Of a stretch of DNA of 64,000 bases, positions 8,692 to 17,926 are shown one piece after another. Below the pieces are notes generated by a model. That model searched no databases, had not been told where the DNA came from, and saw only the letters and a list, made by a program, of their open reading frames with translations. The stretch comes from Malaciobacter halophilus. GTDB lineage: Bacteria; Campylobacterota; Campylobacteria; Campylobacterales; Arcobacteraceae. The translations under genes were made by a program, and so were the position numbers. The DNA lies in contig NZ_NXIF01000027.1 of assembly GCF_002837275.1 (NCBI RefSeq), positions 62,001-126,000 on the forward strand. The letters are read 5' to 3'. Each line of letters starts with the position of its first letter. The stretch's first letter is position 1.

Positions 8692-9547
8692 AATAAAAGA
8701 CTTTTTAATCTCAATATCTATTGTTTTTACTTTTACTACCATTTTAACACTTTTTTTAAACTATATTTTAATTAGTAATTTTGGTTTAAATAAAGATAAT
8801 TTTATTTTGATAGTTTTACCATTAGTTTTATTCTCTTTAACACTTTTTTTAGCATTAAGTAAATCTATTTTAGAACCTCTTTTCAAAAGTGATGCAAATT
8901 TACAAAAAACTGTAAAGCAGACTCTTCATGAGTTAAATATTCCTGTATCAACAATAATTTTAAATACACAAATGCTTGAAAGAAAAATAGAAGATGAAAA
9001 GGCATTAAAAAGATTACAACGAATAAAAAAAGCATCAAATGACTTGTTGAAATTATATGAACAGATGGAATATAGTATAAAAAAAGAGATAGATAATATT
9101 GATAAAGATGAGTTCTTTTTATATGAGGTTGTAAATAGTTCTATTGATAAATTTGAAGACATAAAAAGAAATATACAGATTAAAAATAGTATTAGTAAAA
9201 ATTTGATTATAAAAACTGATAAAAATGGTTTTTGTAAAGTTATAGATAATCTTTTATCTAATGCAATTAAATATAATGATATTGATGGCTATATAAAAAT
9301 AGGATTGAAAGAAAATACTATTTTGTATATAGAAAATAGTGGACATACTATTGATACAAAGCATCTTTTTGATGTATTTGATAGATTTTTTCAAGAAGAT
9401 AGTTCAAAAAATGGTTTTGGGCTAGGACTTAGTATCGTAAAAGAGTTTTGTGATAAAAATAAAATTGCAATAAATATAATTCCTTTAGAAAAAGGAACAA
9501 GATTTGAATTAAATCTAAAAAGACAGCTTCAAGGTAGTTTGAATTAA
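8681..9547 (+). CDS. Sensor histidine kinase
   Basis: This 288-aa membrane kinase has two hydrophobic segments (about residues 9-30 and 41-60) with almost no periplasmic loop. It therefore probably senses within the membrane or through a partner. The phospho-acceptor is in QTLHELNIPVS (about 86-96), followed by the N box DNLLSNAIKYND and the G box GFGLGLSIVKEF. There is no HAMP or PAS domain. It overlaps the response regulator gene by 11 bp and forms a pair with it. The signal is unknown. Confidence 0.9.
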   Translation: MNSKIKDFLISISIVFTFTTILTLFLNYILISNFGLNKDNFILIVLPLVLFSLTLFLALSKSILEPLFKSDANLQKTVKQTLHELNIPVSTIILNTQMLERKIEDEKALKRLQRIKKASNDLLKLYEQMEYSIKKEIDNIDKDEFFLYEVVNSSIDKFEDIKRNIQIKNSISKNLIIKTDKNGFCKVIDNLLSNAIKYNDIDGYIKIGLKENTILYIENSGHTIDTKHLFDVFDRFFQEDSSKNGFGLGLSIVKEFCDKNKIAINIIPLEKGTRFELNLKRQLQGSLN

Positions 9548-9607
9548 CATATATTTAACACAATAAAATTAAAATCTATAAAAATTTTAATTTAGGTTAA
9601 ATAAATC

Positions 9608-10024
9608 ATGAATATTGAAGTTTTAAAAAATTTAGTTGATTATGGGGTTATATCTTTACTTGTAGGGATGAGTTTTATTGCAGTTATGTTTTTTATAGAA
9701 AGAATTCTTTTTTATAAAAAACTTGATGTAAAAAAGTATGAATCTAAAAAAAGACTAGAAGTAGCCCTAACAAAAAATTTAACTTTTATAGGAACAATAG
9801 CTTCAAACTCTCCATATATTGGTTTACTAGGAACAGTTCTTGCAATCATGCTTACTTTTATGACTATGAGTGAAGGGGACATTGAAGCAACTAAGATTAT
9901 GGCCTCTTTAGCTTTAGCACTTAAAGCAACAGCAATAGGGCTTGTTGTTGCAATTATATCAATGATTTTTTATAATATTTTATCAAGGTATGCAGAGGTT
10001 TTAGAAAGTAGCTATGAAGATTAA
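9608..10024 (+). CDS. exbB: ExbB/TolQ-type proton channel subunit
   Basis: This subunit forms the proton-driven inner-membrane motor that energises TonB. The 138-aa protein is short, typical of Campylobacterota ExbB. A first membrane helix spans about 13-32. The conserved pore part has SNSPYIGLLGTVLAIMLTF (about 63-81) and LALALKATAIGLVVAIISM (about 98-116). It heads exbB-exbD-tonB, 60 bp after the histidine kinase, and overlaps exbD by 11 bp. TolQ is the alternative, but a genuine tonB follows and no tolA or tolB is present. Confidence 0.9.
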   Translation: MNIEVLKNLVDYGVISLLVGMSFIAVMFFIERILFYKKLDVKKYESKKRLEVALTKNLTFIGTIASNSPYIGLLGTVLAIMLTFMTMSEGDIEATKIMASLALALKATAIGLVVAIISMIFYNILSRYAEVLESSYED

Positions 10025-10394
10025 AAAGTTTGATTCAATAAATGTAATTCCTTTTATTGATGTATTGTTAGTTCTTTTAGCAATAGTTTTAATGACTTCA
10101 ACTTTTATTAGTAAAGGTATGATACCTGTGAATCTTCCTAAAGCAACTAGTGCTCAAAATTTAAAACTAAATAAAGAAGTAATTATAGTAATAAAAGATG
10201 ATAAGCAACTTTATTGTAATAACAATATTACAAATTTGAAAGAGATAATTAAGCATATTTTGCAGTTTAAAAAAACTACACCAGTTTATATAAAAAGTGA
10301 TAAGAATATAAAGTTTGATACTTTTGTTAAAGTTCTTGATATGTTAAAAACTAATGGTTTTAACAATATATCTATCGTGACAAAAAATGAATAG
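10014..10394 (+). CDS. exbD: ExbD/TolR-type motor subunit
   Basis: A single-pass membrane protein of 126 aa couples proton flow to TonB movement. The membrane helix (about 13-34) carries the essential Asp in NVIPFIDVLLVLLAIVLM. The periplasmic C-terminal domain ends VKVLDMLKTNGFNNISIVT, the usual fold signature. Its start overlaps exbB and its end overlaps tonB, so the three are tightly coupled. Confidence 0.92.
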   Translation: MKIKKFDSINVIPFIDVLLVLLAIVLMTSTFISKGMIPVNLPKATSAQNLKLNKEVIIVIKDDKQLYCNNNITNLKEIIKHILQFKKTTPVYIKSDKNIKFDTFVKVLDMLKTNGFNNISIVTKNE

Positions 10395-11070
10395 ATACAT
10401 TAACTCTTTTTTTATTACTGTTTTTTTATATATTTTAATATTTAGTTCTTTTTATTTTCTTTTTTTTAAAAATATAGAAAAGAAAGAGCATATAAAAAAT
10501 AGTAAAACAATATCTTTGTCGCATATTAAACTAGAAACTAATAAAAAAGAGTTTGCAAATAAAGTACTTAAAAAAGAGAAAATTGTTAAAAAGAAGTCTG
10601 CAAATAAAGTAGTTAAAAAAAAGAAGATTATAAAAAAAGCAGAAGAGTTAAAAAAGCCTAAAAGAAAAATCAAAAATGAAAAAAAAGAGGTTAAAAATTT
10701 TGTAAAAAAAGAGTCTATTAAGAAAAGTAAAGAGTTAACATATAGTAAAAAGATTGATAAACAAGTTAGTATAAAATCTAAAAAAGATATAAAAAAAGAG
10801 TATCTTGATAAATATCTTCATCTAATCAAAGAAGAAATTCAAAAAAATGTAATTTATTCAAAAAGAGCAAAAAGATTTAATATACAAGGTATAGTTACTG
10901 TAAAATTTAAAATAACAGTAGATAAAGAAGTTAAAATAATAAATATAGTTAAAGGACATAGACTTTTGCAAAAATCAACAATTAGTGCTATAAAAAAAGC
11001 TTCTAAGAACTTTCCAAAAGTTCCTAAAAGCTTAATACTTACTCTACCAATAGAGTATAGATTGATTTAA
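10387..11070 (+). CDS. tonB: Energy-transducing protein TonB
   Basis: TonB spans the periplasm and transmits motor energy to outer-membrane receptors. Residues 1-28 contain the membrane anchor. About 35-145 is a highly charged Lys/Glu linker, where enteric TonB has Pro-rich repeats. The C-terminal domain (about 150-227) begins IQKNVIYSKRAKRFNIQGIVTV and ends LTLPIEYRLI, the expected beta-alpha-beta pattern. It overlaps exbD by 8 bp. The btuB-like receptor at 20565 is one possible client. TolA is unlikely given the neighbours. Confidence 0.85.
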   Translation: MNRYINSFFITVFLYILIFSSFYFLFFKNIEKKEHIKNSKTISLSHIKLETNKKEFANKVLKKEKIVKKKSANKVVKKKKIIKKAEELKKPKRKIKNEKKEVKNFVKKESIKKSKELTYSKKIDKQVSIKSKKDIKKEYLDKYLHLIKEEIQKNVIYSKRAKRFNIQGIVTVKFKITVDKEVKIINIVKGHRLLQKSTISAIKKASKNFPKVPKSLILTLPIEYRLI

Positions 11071-13368
11071 TTAAAAACTTTCCCACGAGTCATCATCTTT
11101 AAGTGAAGATTTAAACTCTAAATCTTCTTTTTTTTCTTTTACTTTGACTTCATTTTTTATATCAATGTGAAGCTGTTTTGCTTTAACTTCACTTTTACCT
11201 TCAAACTCTTTTTCATCAGCATTTTCAACTACTTTTTTAGCAATAGTAGATGTATTTAATGCAACTTCTTGAGTTTGTGTTGCTATAAGTGCATTTTGTT
11301 GTGTTTGTTGGTCTAAATTATTAATTGCATCATTGATTTGAACAATACCACTTTCTTGTTCTTTTGCTGCATTAGAAACATCAGAAACTAAAATACTTGT
11401 TTTATTGATATCCTCTTTTAAGTGGTTATAACCTTTTATCATCTCGTTTGCAATATTTTTACCTTCATTTGCTTTAAGTGTAGCATTTTCTACTAATTCT
11501 TTTATCTCTTTAGCAGCTTGTGCACTTCTACTAGCTAAGTTTCTTACCTCTTGTGCAACAACTGCAAAGCCTTTTCCTGCCTCTCCTGCTGTTGCTGCTT
11601 CTACTGCTGCATTTAAACTTAAGATATTTGTTTGAAAAGCAATTTGGTCTATTACAGTTATTGCTTCATTTATTGAGCTTACTTGTTCATTTATATCTTC
11701 CATAGAAGAAGTTGTTTTAATAGCTAAATCTTCTCCTTTTTGCGCAGATGAAGAGACATCTTTTGTTAAAATATCAATTTCTGAAATTTTATTTGTAGTT
11801 AATTTTATATTTCCTGTTATTTGTTCAATTGCAGCAGCAGTCTCTTCTAAACTTGTTGCAGCTTCATTTGAACTTGTATTTAAAGTATCTACATTTTGTA
11901 ATAAAATATTTGAACTTTCGCTAAGTGTTAATCCATTTGCTTTATTTTCTAATAGCATTTGTGTTATAGAAAGACCAAGATTATTCACACCTTTTGCAAG
12001 TTTTTCAAGATGTTTTTTTATACCATTAGTATCAATTTTCTTTAAATAGTTATATTTTGAGAACTCTTCTAAAACATCCAAAATATTATCAATATTATTT
12101 TCAAGATTTTGTCCCATACTATTTAATACATCTTTTAACTCATTAAGTGCTGGATTTGCAACATTTGTTGAAATTCTTTGACATAAGTCTCCTTGTTGAA
12201 ACTCATTTAAAACAGCAACTGTTTCGTTTATAATAGCTCTATCCTCTTCAATAGATTTTTTAGTTATAGTAATGTTTTCATTTACTACTTTTGACATAAC
12301 TCCAAACTCATTATTTGAATTATTTGTTAGTGGTTTTACTTCATTTGTTTCTCTATTTAAATATCTAAAGAAGTTTAATAAACCCTCTTGAAATTCATGT
12401 ATTTGTGTATTAATATTTTTAGGAATATATGCCCCAAGCAACAATATAATCAAAAGAACAATAGCTGATAAGATTTCAATTGTTAATGTTAAACTTGTAT
12501 TTATATTCTCTACTTGTGTTCCAATAAGTTTTTGTTCTTTTTTAATTGATAGTTTTATGTTAGCAGTTATATTTGCAATTTTAGGTCCAATAGTTCTTAA
12601 TTCGCTAACTAAGGCATTTTCATTATCAATAATGAATATAAGTTTATCAACATCTTGTTTGTATGTGTCAATCAATTTTATTGCACTATTTAGTTTTTTA
12701 ATATTCTCATTTGAATATAACATAGGTTTAATTTCATTTATTTGTACTCGTAAAGTATCAAATCTTTTCATTACTTCATAATTATGCTCTTTTTTATTAG
12801 ATGTTACAAATTTTAATGAATAAAATCTTCCTAATAATAAAGTTCGAATAGCTTTTGCTGTTTTTAATGAGGCTTTTATATTACCTTGTTTACTAGAGTT
12901 TAACATGATTTGATTTAGTAACTGTTCTATTTTTTTACCATTAATTGTTAAATTATTTTCAACAATTCCATTATTTTGAGCCCTATAATCATTTAATTCA
13001 TAAAAGTTTACTTTATAAATTTCTAATAGTTGTGATAAGGTATCTACTACTTTTTTTTCTTCTATACTTTTGGAACTTTGTTTTAATTGTTTTTCAAACT
13101 CTTTAGTTTTATTGTAATATTGTTCAAAACGCTTTAGATTAAAGTTTTCATTTTTATTAATAAAATCTTTTACCTCCATTCTTACCATAAGCATATTTTC
13201 TTGAATACTACTTGCAAGATTAGTATTCATTGTCATATTTTTATATTTATCAAAGCCTTGTGAAGATTTTGACAATCCATATATACTATATGCAGCCAAT
13301 GAAATTATTAGTAAGCTTATAGTGATAAATGAGACAATTAGTTTTACTTTAATAGATAGATTCTTCAT
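11071..13368 (-). CDS. Methyl-accepting chemotaxis protein
   Basis: A membrane chemoreceptor. I place the start at 13368 ([14 protein letters not shown]), preceded by GAGGAG; an upstream in-frame ATG at 13437 would add 23 residues without a ribosome binding site. After TM1 (about 9-31) comes a helical periplasmic sensor (about 35-285), TM2 (about 290-315), a HAMP-like part and the signalling domain. The hairpin tip reads [20 protein letters not shown] and the following [15 protein letters not shown] is typical. The C-terminus SWESF resembles the xWxxF pentapeptide that tethers CheR/CheB in enteric receptors. The ligand is unknown. Confidence 0.92.
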   Translation of the reverse strand: MKNLSIKVKLIVSFITISLLIISLAAYSIYGLSKSSQGFDKYKNMTMNTNLASSIQENMLMVRMEVKDFINKNENFNLKRFEQYYNKTKEFEKQLKQSSKSIEEKKVVDTLSQLLEIYKVNFYELNDYRAQNNGIVENNLTINGKKIEQLLNQIMLNSSKQGNIKASLKTAKAIRTLLLGRFYSLKFVTSNKKEHNYEVMKRFDTLRVQINEIKPMLYSNENIKKLNSAIKLIDTYKQDVDKLIFIIDNENALVSELRTIGPKIANITANIKLSIKKEQKLIGTQVENINTSLTLTIEILSAIVLLIILLLGAYIPKNINTQIHEFQEGLLNFFRYLNRETNEVKPLTNNSNNEFGVMSKVVNENITITKKSIEEDRAIINETVAVLNEFQQGDLCQRISTNVANPALNELKDVLNSMGQNLENNIDNILDVLEEFSKYNYLKKIDTNGIKKHLEKLAKGVNNLGLSITQMLLENKANGLTLSESSNILLQNVDTLNTSSNEAATSLEETAAAIEQITGNIKLTTNKISEIDILTKDVSSSAQKGEDLAIKTTSSMEDINEQVSSINEAITVIDQIAFQTNILSLNAAVEAATAGEAGKGFAVVAQEVRNLASRSAQAAKEIKELVENATLKANEGKNIANEMIKGYNHLKEDINKTSILVSDVSNAAKEQESGIVQINDAINNLDQQTQQNALIATQTQEVALNTSTIAKKVVENADEKEFEGKSEVKAKQLHIDIKNEVKVKEKKEDLEFKSSLKDDDSWESF

Positions 13369-13489
13369 AAAATTTTTCTCCTCAAAAATAAGTGCATTAT
13401 GATAGCCGTTATCACTTAAGTTTAGTTTAAAATACAACTCATTTTTTATTTAAGTTACAAATATACATATAAAAATTATTTTTAAAGGA

Positions 13490-13636
13490 TTATTTTCTTA
13501 TTTTTTTCTTTTCTTTGTTGCTATTTTGTAATTTCAATAGCCTATCGCAAAATTCAATCTTTTTACTTTTTTTGAAAAAAGTTTTTTTTATTAATATAAT
13601 AAAAATTAATAATAAAATAAGAAAAAAAGTTTCCAT
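13490..13636 (-). CDS. 48-aa membrane-anchored basic small protein
   Basis: An unlisted short gene. The start METFFLILLLIFIILI is one membrane helix, followed by a strongly basic tail (KKTFFKKSKK, ending KEKKKIRK) with one Cys near residue 30. The ribosome binding site AGGG lies five bases before the ATG and overlaps the stop of the 84-aa gene just upstream (TAG at 13644-13646). The two are therefore probably translated together. No family was recognised; small single-pass proteins of this form often bind a larger membrane partner. Confidence 0.5.
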   Translation of the reverse strand: METFFLILLLIFIILIKKTFFKKSKKIEFCDRLLKLQNSNKEKKKIRK

Positions 13637-13643
13637 ATTATCC

Positions 13644-13898
13644 CTAAAATACCATAACTACAAAAAGTATTTTTAAAGATTTTTTATATAAATGGTAATG
13701 TTCTTTTATTCTTTTATACTTTTCAAAAGTAAATTTTGCATCTAAACCTTTAGTTATGTGATTTTGTGCATATTTTTTTAGAAGTAAAGAGTAGAATCTT
13801 TTGCTAGTTTTTTTATAAATACTATAAGAATATTTTTTTTCTTTATTTAAAACTTCAATTGAAACACAGAAGAATTTATTGTATTTTTTTTCTTCCAT
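13644..13898 (-). CDS. Hypothetical 84-aa basic protein
   Basis: No family was recognised. The sequence is rich in Lys, Tyr and Phe, with a hydrophobic C-terminal end (LYKKSLKILFVVMVF) that may touch the membrane. AGGA lies about 11 bases before the ATG. It sits between the chemoreceptor and HAD phosphatase genes on the same strand, with 126 bp of non-coding DNA before it. The adjacent 48-aa gene follows after 7 bp. Composition is like its neighbours. Confidence 0.55.
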   Translation of the reverse strand: MEEKKYNKFFCVSIEVLNKEKKYSYSIYKKTSKRFYSLLLKKYAQNHITKGLDAKFTFEKYKRIKEHYHLYKKSLKILFVVMVF

Positions 13899-14024
13899 TT
13901 ATAGAAAAATCCTTTAAATAATTTTATTACGTACTTTGTGTTTCAAAATTATATATAAAAAGTGTATCAAAATATTAACACTTTTTAAAATATTAAAAAA
14001 TTATTTAATTATGGATAAAAATTA

Positions 14025-14648
14025 TTATTTGAATTTTTCTATGATTTTAACTTCTAATTCTTCGACTGTTTCAATTGCATCTTCTTTATGGTCTGAAAAT
14101 CCCCAGTTAACTAAAACTGAATCAACATTTGCTTTTGTTGCCGCCATAGTATCTTTTAAACTATCTCCTATGAGTTGCGCATTTGTATTTAAAATATTAT
14201 GTTTATCAAGGATTTTTTGTACCATTTCTGGGTGAGGCTTGGGATTTGTAACACTATCATAGCCTAAGATTGTAGGAAATAATGAACCAATTCCCACATA
14301 ATCTAGCATCTTTTTTGCATATTGAGAGTTTGCATTTGTTGCAACTGCAAGTGTAAAGTCATTTTTCAAATCATCAAGTAACGTTGCAATTCCATCATAT
14401 AATTCCAAATCAGTTAAACAGTGTTCATTATAGTAGTTTTCAAATAGATGAACTTGTTCATCAGTAAACTCTTTTGTTCCATAAAAGAACTCTGCTGAAT
14501 TTATTTCTGGTTTATTTATATGTTCCAAAATATAATTATCTTCTAATCTATGAAGACCTGTATTTTCTCTAACATAATTTATTGTATTTGTAATGGCTTT
14601 TGAACTATTTACTAAAGTTCCATCCATATCAAACATTATTAATCTCAT
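14025..14648 (-). CDS. HAD-superfamily phosphatase (phosphoglycolate phosphatase-like)
   Basis: A cytoplasmic haloacid-dehalogenase hydrolase of 207 aa. Motif I DMDGTLVNS is at 6-14 with the nucleophile Asp6. A helical cap follows, then motif II in LAVATNANS (about 105), Lys in TNPKPHPEM (about 135) and motif IV IGDSLKDTMAATKANV (about 155-170). This is the subfamily of phosphoglycolate phosphatase and beta-phosphoglucomutase. The exact substrate cannot be read from sequence, and there is no pathway neighbour to help. Confidence 0.88.
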   Translation of the reverse strand: MRLIMFDMDGTLVNSSKAITNTINYVRENTGLHRLEDNYILEHINKPEINSAEFFYGTKEFTDEQVHLFENYYNEHCLTDLELYDGIATLLDDLKNDFTLAVATNANSQYAKKMLDYVGIGSLFPTILGYDSVTNPKPHPEMVQKILDKHNILNTNAQLIGDSLKDTMAATKANVDSVLVNWGFSDHKEDAIETVEELEVKIIEKFK

Positions 14649-14744
14649 TTAGTTCTCTTTATAAAAAATTTAATATATTATACGCTTTTGAGTTCAAATA
14701 TTAGTTTAAGAAATAAAATTAACACTTACTTAACAAACCATAGT

Positions 14745-14853
14745 TATAATAATCTTACAAAACAAGAGTTAGATTTCTCCTACATATTTAATTTCTTGCG
14801 AATTTTTTATATATCAGGTTTAGCTTCACTTTTATAAAGTGAAGCTTATTTTT
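14745..14853 (+). ncRNA. Candidate small RNA or attenuated leader with own promoter and terminator
   Basis: TATAAT at 14745-14750 resembles the local -10 boxes, so a transcript would start near 14757. A perfect 11-bp hairpin (AGCTTCACTTT, loop TAT, AAAGTGAAGCT, 14822-14846) followed by TATTTTT would end it after about 95 nt. No gene lies between, and the next start is at 14879. The body contains a pyrimidine stretch, TTTCTCCTAC (about 14773-14782), that could pair with ribosome binding sites. It could be a free small RNA or an attenuator of the ABC/NosL operon. Confidence 0.5.
14822..14853 (+). terminator. Strong hairpin terminator upstream of the ABC/NosL operon
   Basis: A perfect 11-bp stem with a 3-base loop is followed by a T-rich run. 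Since the gene upstream is on the other strand and points away, this terminator can only end a transcript that starts in the 14649-14820 gap. Confidence 0.75.
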
Positions 14854-14878
14854 AATAAAGTTTAAATAAGATAATAAA

Positions 14879-15124
14879 ATGATTTTTAAAGTTTTTTTTA
14901 CAATATTTTTTACAATTTTTTTAGGATTTTGTTTTATTTTCTATTTTAACTTTTCTTATGATAAAGAGAATAAATATAATAGATTAAATAGCATGGTATT
15001 ATTAACAAATAATTTCAAAATATCTTTTTCAAACTCTTATACTGAAGATAACTCACAACTGCAAAATAAGCCATTTTTATTTCATAAAAGCACTAATCAT
15101 ATGGATTTTATATATGTTAAATAA
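14879..15124 (+). CDS. Hypothetical 81-aa membrane-anchored protein
   Basis: An N-terminal hydrophobic stretch (about residues 4-27, rich in Phe) serves as signal anchor; the rest is polar and presumably periplasmic. No family was recognised. It is the first gene of the operon with the ABC permease, whose start it overlaps by 11 bp, so a role in the same system is likely. The ribosome binding site is weak. The small size leaves some doubt. Confidence 0.6.
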   Translation: MIFKVFFTIFFTIFLGFCFIFYFNFSYDKENKYNRLNSMVLLTNNFKISFSNSYTEDNSQLQNKPFLFHKSTNHMDFIYVK

Positions 15125-16292
15125 ATCTTTTTATAGTTTTTTATTTCTTATGCTTTTTACTCATAGAAGCAAGCACTTTTCTATATTTATTATCTCAATA
15201 ATTTTAGTTTTTATTTTAAGTTCTGTAATGTTTATTTCAACTTCACTATCAAAAGATATTCAATATACACTAGATTCTCAACCTGACTTTGTAGTTCAAA
15301 AAATGAAAGCAGGGGAAGTTATTGATATTGATTTATCTTTAATTGATAAAATTGAACAAGTTTATGGAGTAAAAAATGTAACTTCAAGAGTATATGGAAA
15401 ATACTTTTTTAAACCATTAAAACAAAGTTTCACAATCGTTGGAGTAGATTTTTTTGAAGAGCAAAATAGTAAAAATTTAAAAAAGTTATCTAAAAAACTT
15501 GATATGTCAAAATTTTTAGAAAAAGAGTATATGATAATAGGAAGCGGAGTTAAAAAGCTTTTTGATAAGTTTAAATATGAAAAGAGTTATTTTTTTACAA
15601 CACCTTTAGGAGAATCAATAGAAGTTGAAATTTATGATGTTCTTGATGATACAACCTCACTTCTTTCAAATGACATGATAATTTTACCAAAAGAGTTAGC
15701 AAAAATAGTTTTAGGTGTAGATGAGTATAAAACTTCTGATATTGCTTTAAATGTTCCAAATGAGTTAGAAAGAGCAAATGCAAAAGTAGAAATAATCTTA
15801 AAAGATGATAACTTAAGAGTTATCTCAAAAGATGATATGAAATCATACTATTTAAATCTTTTTAATTATAAAACTGGACTTTTTTTAGTGCTTTATATTG
15901 TTACTATTCTTACATTTTTACTAATACTATATCAAAGATACTCTATGATAAATTCAAGTGATAAAAAAGAGATAGCAATACTTAAAGCAGTAGGGTGGAG
16001 TATCAAAGATATATTAAAACTAAAAGTTTTCGAAAACTTTTTAGTTGCATTTTTCTCTTTTAGTATTGGAATTATTTTATCTTTTATTTATATATTTGTG
16101 GCAAAAGCACCTTTTTTAATGCAAATATTTTTAGGTTTTTCAAATTTAGATTTTAGTTATGAATTAACACCTTACATACCATTTGGTTCAATTGTAACTT
16201 TGTTTATATTTTATGTGGTACCATTTTTATGTGTAATTTTAATTCCTGTGTGGAAAATAGCTACAGTTGATGTAATAAAGAGTATAAAATGA
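15114..16292 (+). CDS. ABC transporter permease, FtsX/MacB type
   Basis: Inner-membrane subunit of 392 aa. TM1 (about 20-44) is followed by a large periplasmic domain (about 45-250) like MacB/LolC. Three C-terminal helices follow, with the characteristic cytoplasmic segment KKEIAILKAVGWSIKDILKLK. Transporters of this family usually move lipoproteins or act mechanically across the periplasm and do not import solutes. It overlaps the ATPase gene by 4 bp. The NosL-like and SafE-like genes downstream suggest a role in metal-enzyme maturation, by inference. Confidence 0.85.
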   Translation: MLNKSFYSFLFLMLFTHRSKHFSIFIISIILVFILSSVMFISTSLSKDIQYTLDSQPDFVVQKMKAGEVIDIDLSLIDKIEQVYGVKNVTSRVYGKYFFKPLKQSFTIVGVDFFEEQNSKNLKKLSKKLDMSKFLEKEYMIIGSGVKKLFDKFKYEKSYFFTTPLGESIEVEIYDVLDDTTSLLSNDMIILPKELAKIVLGVDEYKTSDIALNVPNELERANAKVEIILKDDNLRVISKDDMKSYYLNLFNYKTGLFLVLYIVTILTFLLILYQRYSMINSSDKKEIAILKAVGWSIKDILKLKVFENFLVAFFSFSIGIILSFIYIFVAKAPFLMQIFLGFSNLDFSYELTPYIPFGSIVTLFIFYVVPFLCVILIPVWKIATVDVIKSIK

Positions 16293-16957
16293 TAGAAGTT
16301 AAAAATCTTTATAAAATCTTTAATCAAAATAGAAAAAATGAGTTTACTGCACTTGAAAATGTAAGTTTATTTATTCCAAAAGAGCAAATTGTTCTTTTAA
16401 AAGGTGTAAGTGGTAGTGGAAAATCTACTTTATTATCAATAATTTCAAGTTTACAAAAACCTACAAGTGGAGATGTTATTGTAGATGGTGAACATATTGC
16501 AAAACTACCTGATTTGCATGCTTCAAAGTTTAGAAATGAAAAAATAGGGTATGTTTTTCAAGATTTCAATTTAATAAATAGTTTAGATGTATTTCATAAT
16601 GTACTGACTCCTTTAATAGTTCAAAACCTTTCTAAAAAGGATATAGAAACAAAAGTTATACATGCTTTATCTTTAGCTAATATAAAACATAAAAAAGATG
16701 AATTTGTATCAAATTTAAGTGGGGGAGAAAAACAAAGAGTAGCAATAGCAAGGGCTTTAGTTTGTGATGCTAATATTTTACTTTTTGATGAACCAACGGC
16801 AAATTTAGATAAACAAAACTCTTTAAAGTTTTTATCTTTACTAGAGGATTTTAAAAAGCTTAAAAAAACAGTTGTTATAGCTACTCATGACTCTATTTTT
16901 GAACAAAGCAATGTTATATTTAAAACTATAAATATGCAAGATGGAAAAATAGTTTAA
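16289..16957 (+). CDS. ABC transporter ATP-binding protein, LolD/MacB type
   Basis: Energises the permease encoded just upstream. This 222-aa ATPase shows Walker A GVSGSGKST (about 39-47), a Q-loop in YVFQDFNLI, the signature LSGGEKQRVAIARAL (about 138-152) and Walker B LLFDEPTANLD. The order and spacing are those of the LolD/MacB/FtsE group. It overlaps the permease gene by 4 bp and the next gene starts directly after its stop. Confidence 0.92.
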   Translation: MIEVKNLYKIFNQNRKNEFTALENVSLFIPKEQIVLLKGVSGSGKSTLLSIISSLQKPTSGDVIVDGEHIAKLPDLHASKFRNEKIGYVFQDFNLINSLDVFHNVLTPLIVQNLSKKDIETKVIHALSLANIKHKKDEFVSNLSGGEKQRVAIARALVCDANILLFDEPTANLDKQNSLKFLSLLEDFKKLKKTVVIATHDSIFEQSNVIFKTINMQDGKIV

Positions 16958-17926
16958 ATGTTTAATGAAGTTTTATTATCAAATGAAGTGATAATCTATC
17001 TTGTATCACAAACAATACTTTTAATATTGCAAATATTTGCTTTGTTTTGGGTCTTTGATATTTTAAAAAATTGGGATTTTAATAGTACAAAACCAAAACA
17101 GTATAGATTAGAAAAAAACTCTTATTTAGTAATGCTAATAATATTTTTTGCATTAATTGTAAAAATAGCATTGATTCCATATTTTGCTTATGTTATTGAT
17201 AACTTATCAAATATTGTTCCAGGTGCTATGTGTGCAGCAGGAGTGATTAGTGCAAATGATTATGGGGTAAAGCTTCTTGCTTTAAAAGTTTTTATAGTGT
17301 TTTTTAACTCTATTTGGATTATTATAAATAGTGAGGATTTAAAAGAGAAAAACTATCCATATATAAAAACAAAGCTATATTTTTTTATATTTATATTTAT
17401 TTTTGTTTTAATAGAGTATATTTTAGATATTTTATATTTTACAAATATATCTTTAGATGAGATTGTACTTTGTTGTTCGGTTATATTTGGTGTACAAGGA
17501 GAAAACACTCTTCCTTTAGGCTTAGATACAACAAAGTTATTGATACTTTTTTATCTGTTTTATTTATTAAATATTATGTCAAATATTTCAAGACAAGCTT
17601 TACTTAGTTTTGTAGTAAATATAATCTTTTTATATGTTTCATATTTAAGTGTTGTTGAGTTTTTTGGAACATATATTTATGAGCTTCCAACACATAAATG
17701 TCCTTTTTGTATGTTGCAAAAAGAGTATTACTATATAGGGTATTTATTGTGGAGTATGCTGTTTTTAGGTGTATTTTACGCAATAAGTTCCTTTGTGTTA
17801 AAATTTTTGATTAAAAAAGAGTTAACTTATACATATAAATATTCAATCATATTTAATACAATTTTTGTACTAATTTGTACTTTATATGTTGGAGTTTATT
17901 ATTTAAAAAATGGAGTATTTTTATAA
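16958..17926 (+). CDS. Multi-pass membrane protein with CPFC motif, unknown function
   Basis: A 322-aa protein with about eight hydrophobic segments. Cysteines stand out: C92 in GAMCAAG, the pair C172-C173, and CPFC at 248-251 beside a membrane segment (HKCPFCMLQKEYYY). A CPFC near a membrane is reminiscent of redox-active or metal-binding sites in DsbB/VKOR-type or copper-handling proteins, but I recognise no family. It lies between the ABC ATPase and the NosL-like gene, overlapping the latter by 1 bp. Its place in one operon suggests thiol or metal handling in the membrane. Confidence 0.75.
   Translation: MFNEVLLSNEVIIYLVSQTILLILQIFALFWVFDILKNWDFNSTKPKQYRLEKNSYLVMLIIFFALIVKIALIPYFAYVIDNLSNIVPGAMCAAGVISANDYGVKLLALKVFIVFFNSIWIIINSEDLKEKNYPYIKTKLYFFIFIFIFVLIEYILDILYFTNISLDEIVLCCSVIFGVQGENTLPLGLDTTKLLILFYLFYLLNIMSNISRQALLSFVVNIIFLYVSYLSVVEFFGTYIYELPTHKCPFCMLQKEYYYIGYLLWSMLFLGVFYAISSFVLKFLIKKELTYTYKYSIIFNTIFVLICTLYVGVYYLKNGVFL

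Noticed and set aside
17875-17925. Longer start for the NosL-like gene
   Set aside because: It lies inside the preceding gene; the ATG at 17926 gives a proper signal anchor and the usual 1-bp stop/start overlap.
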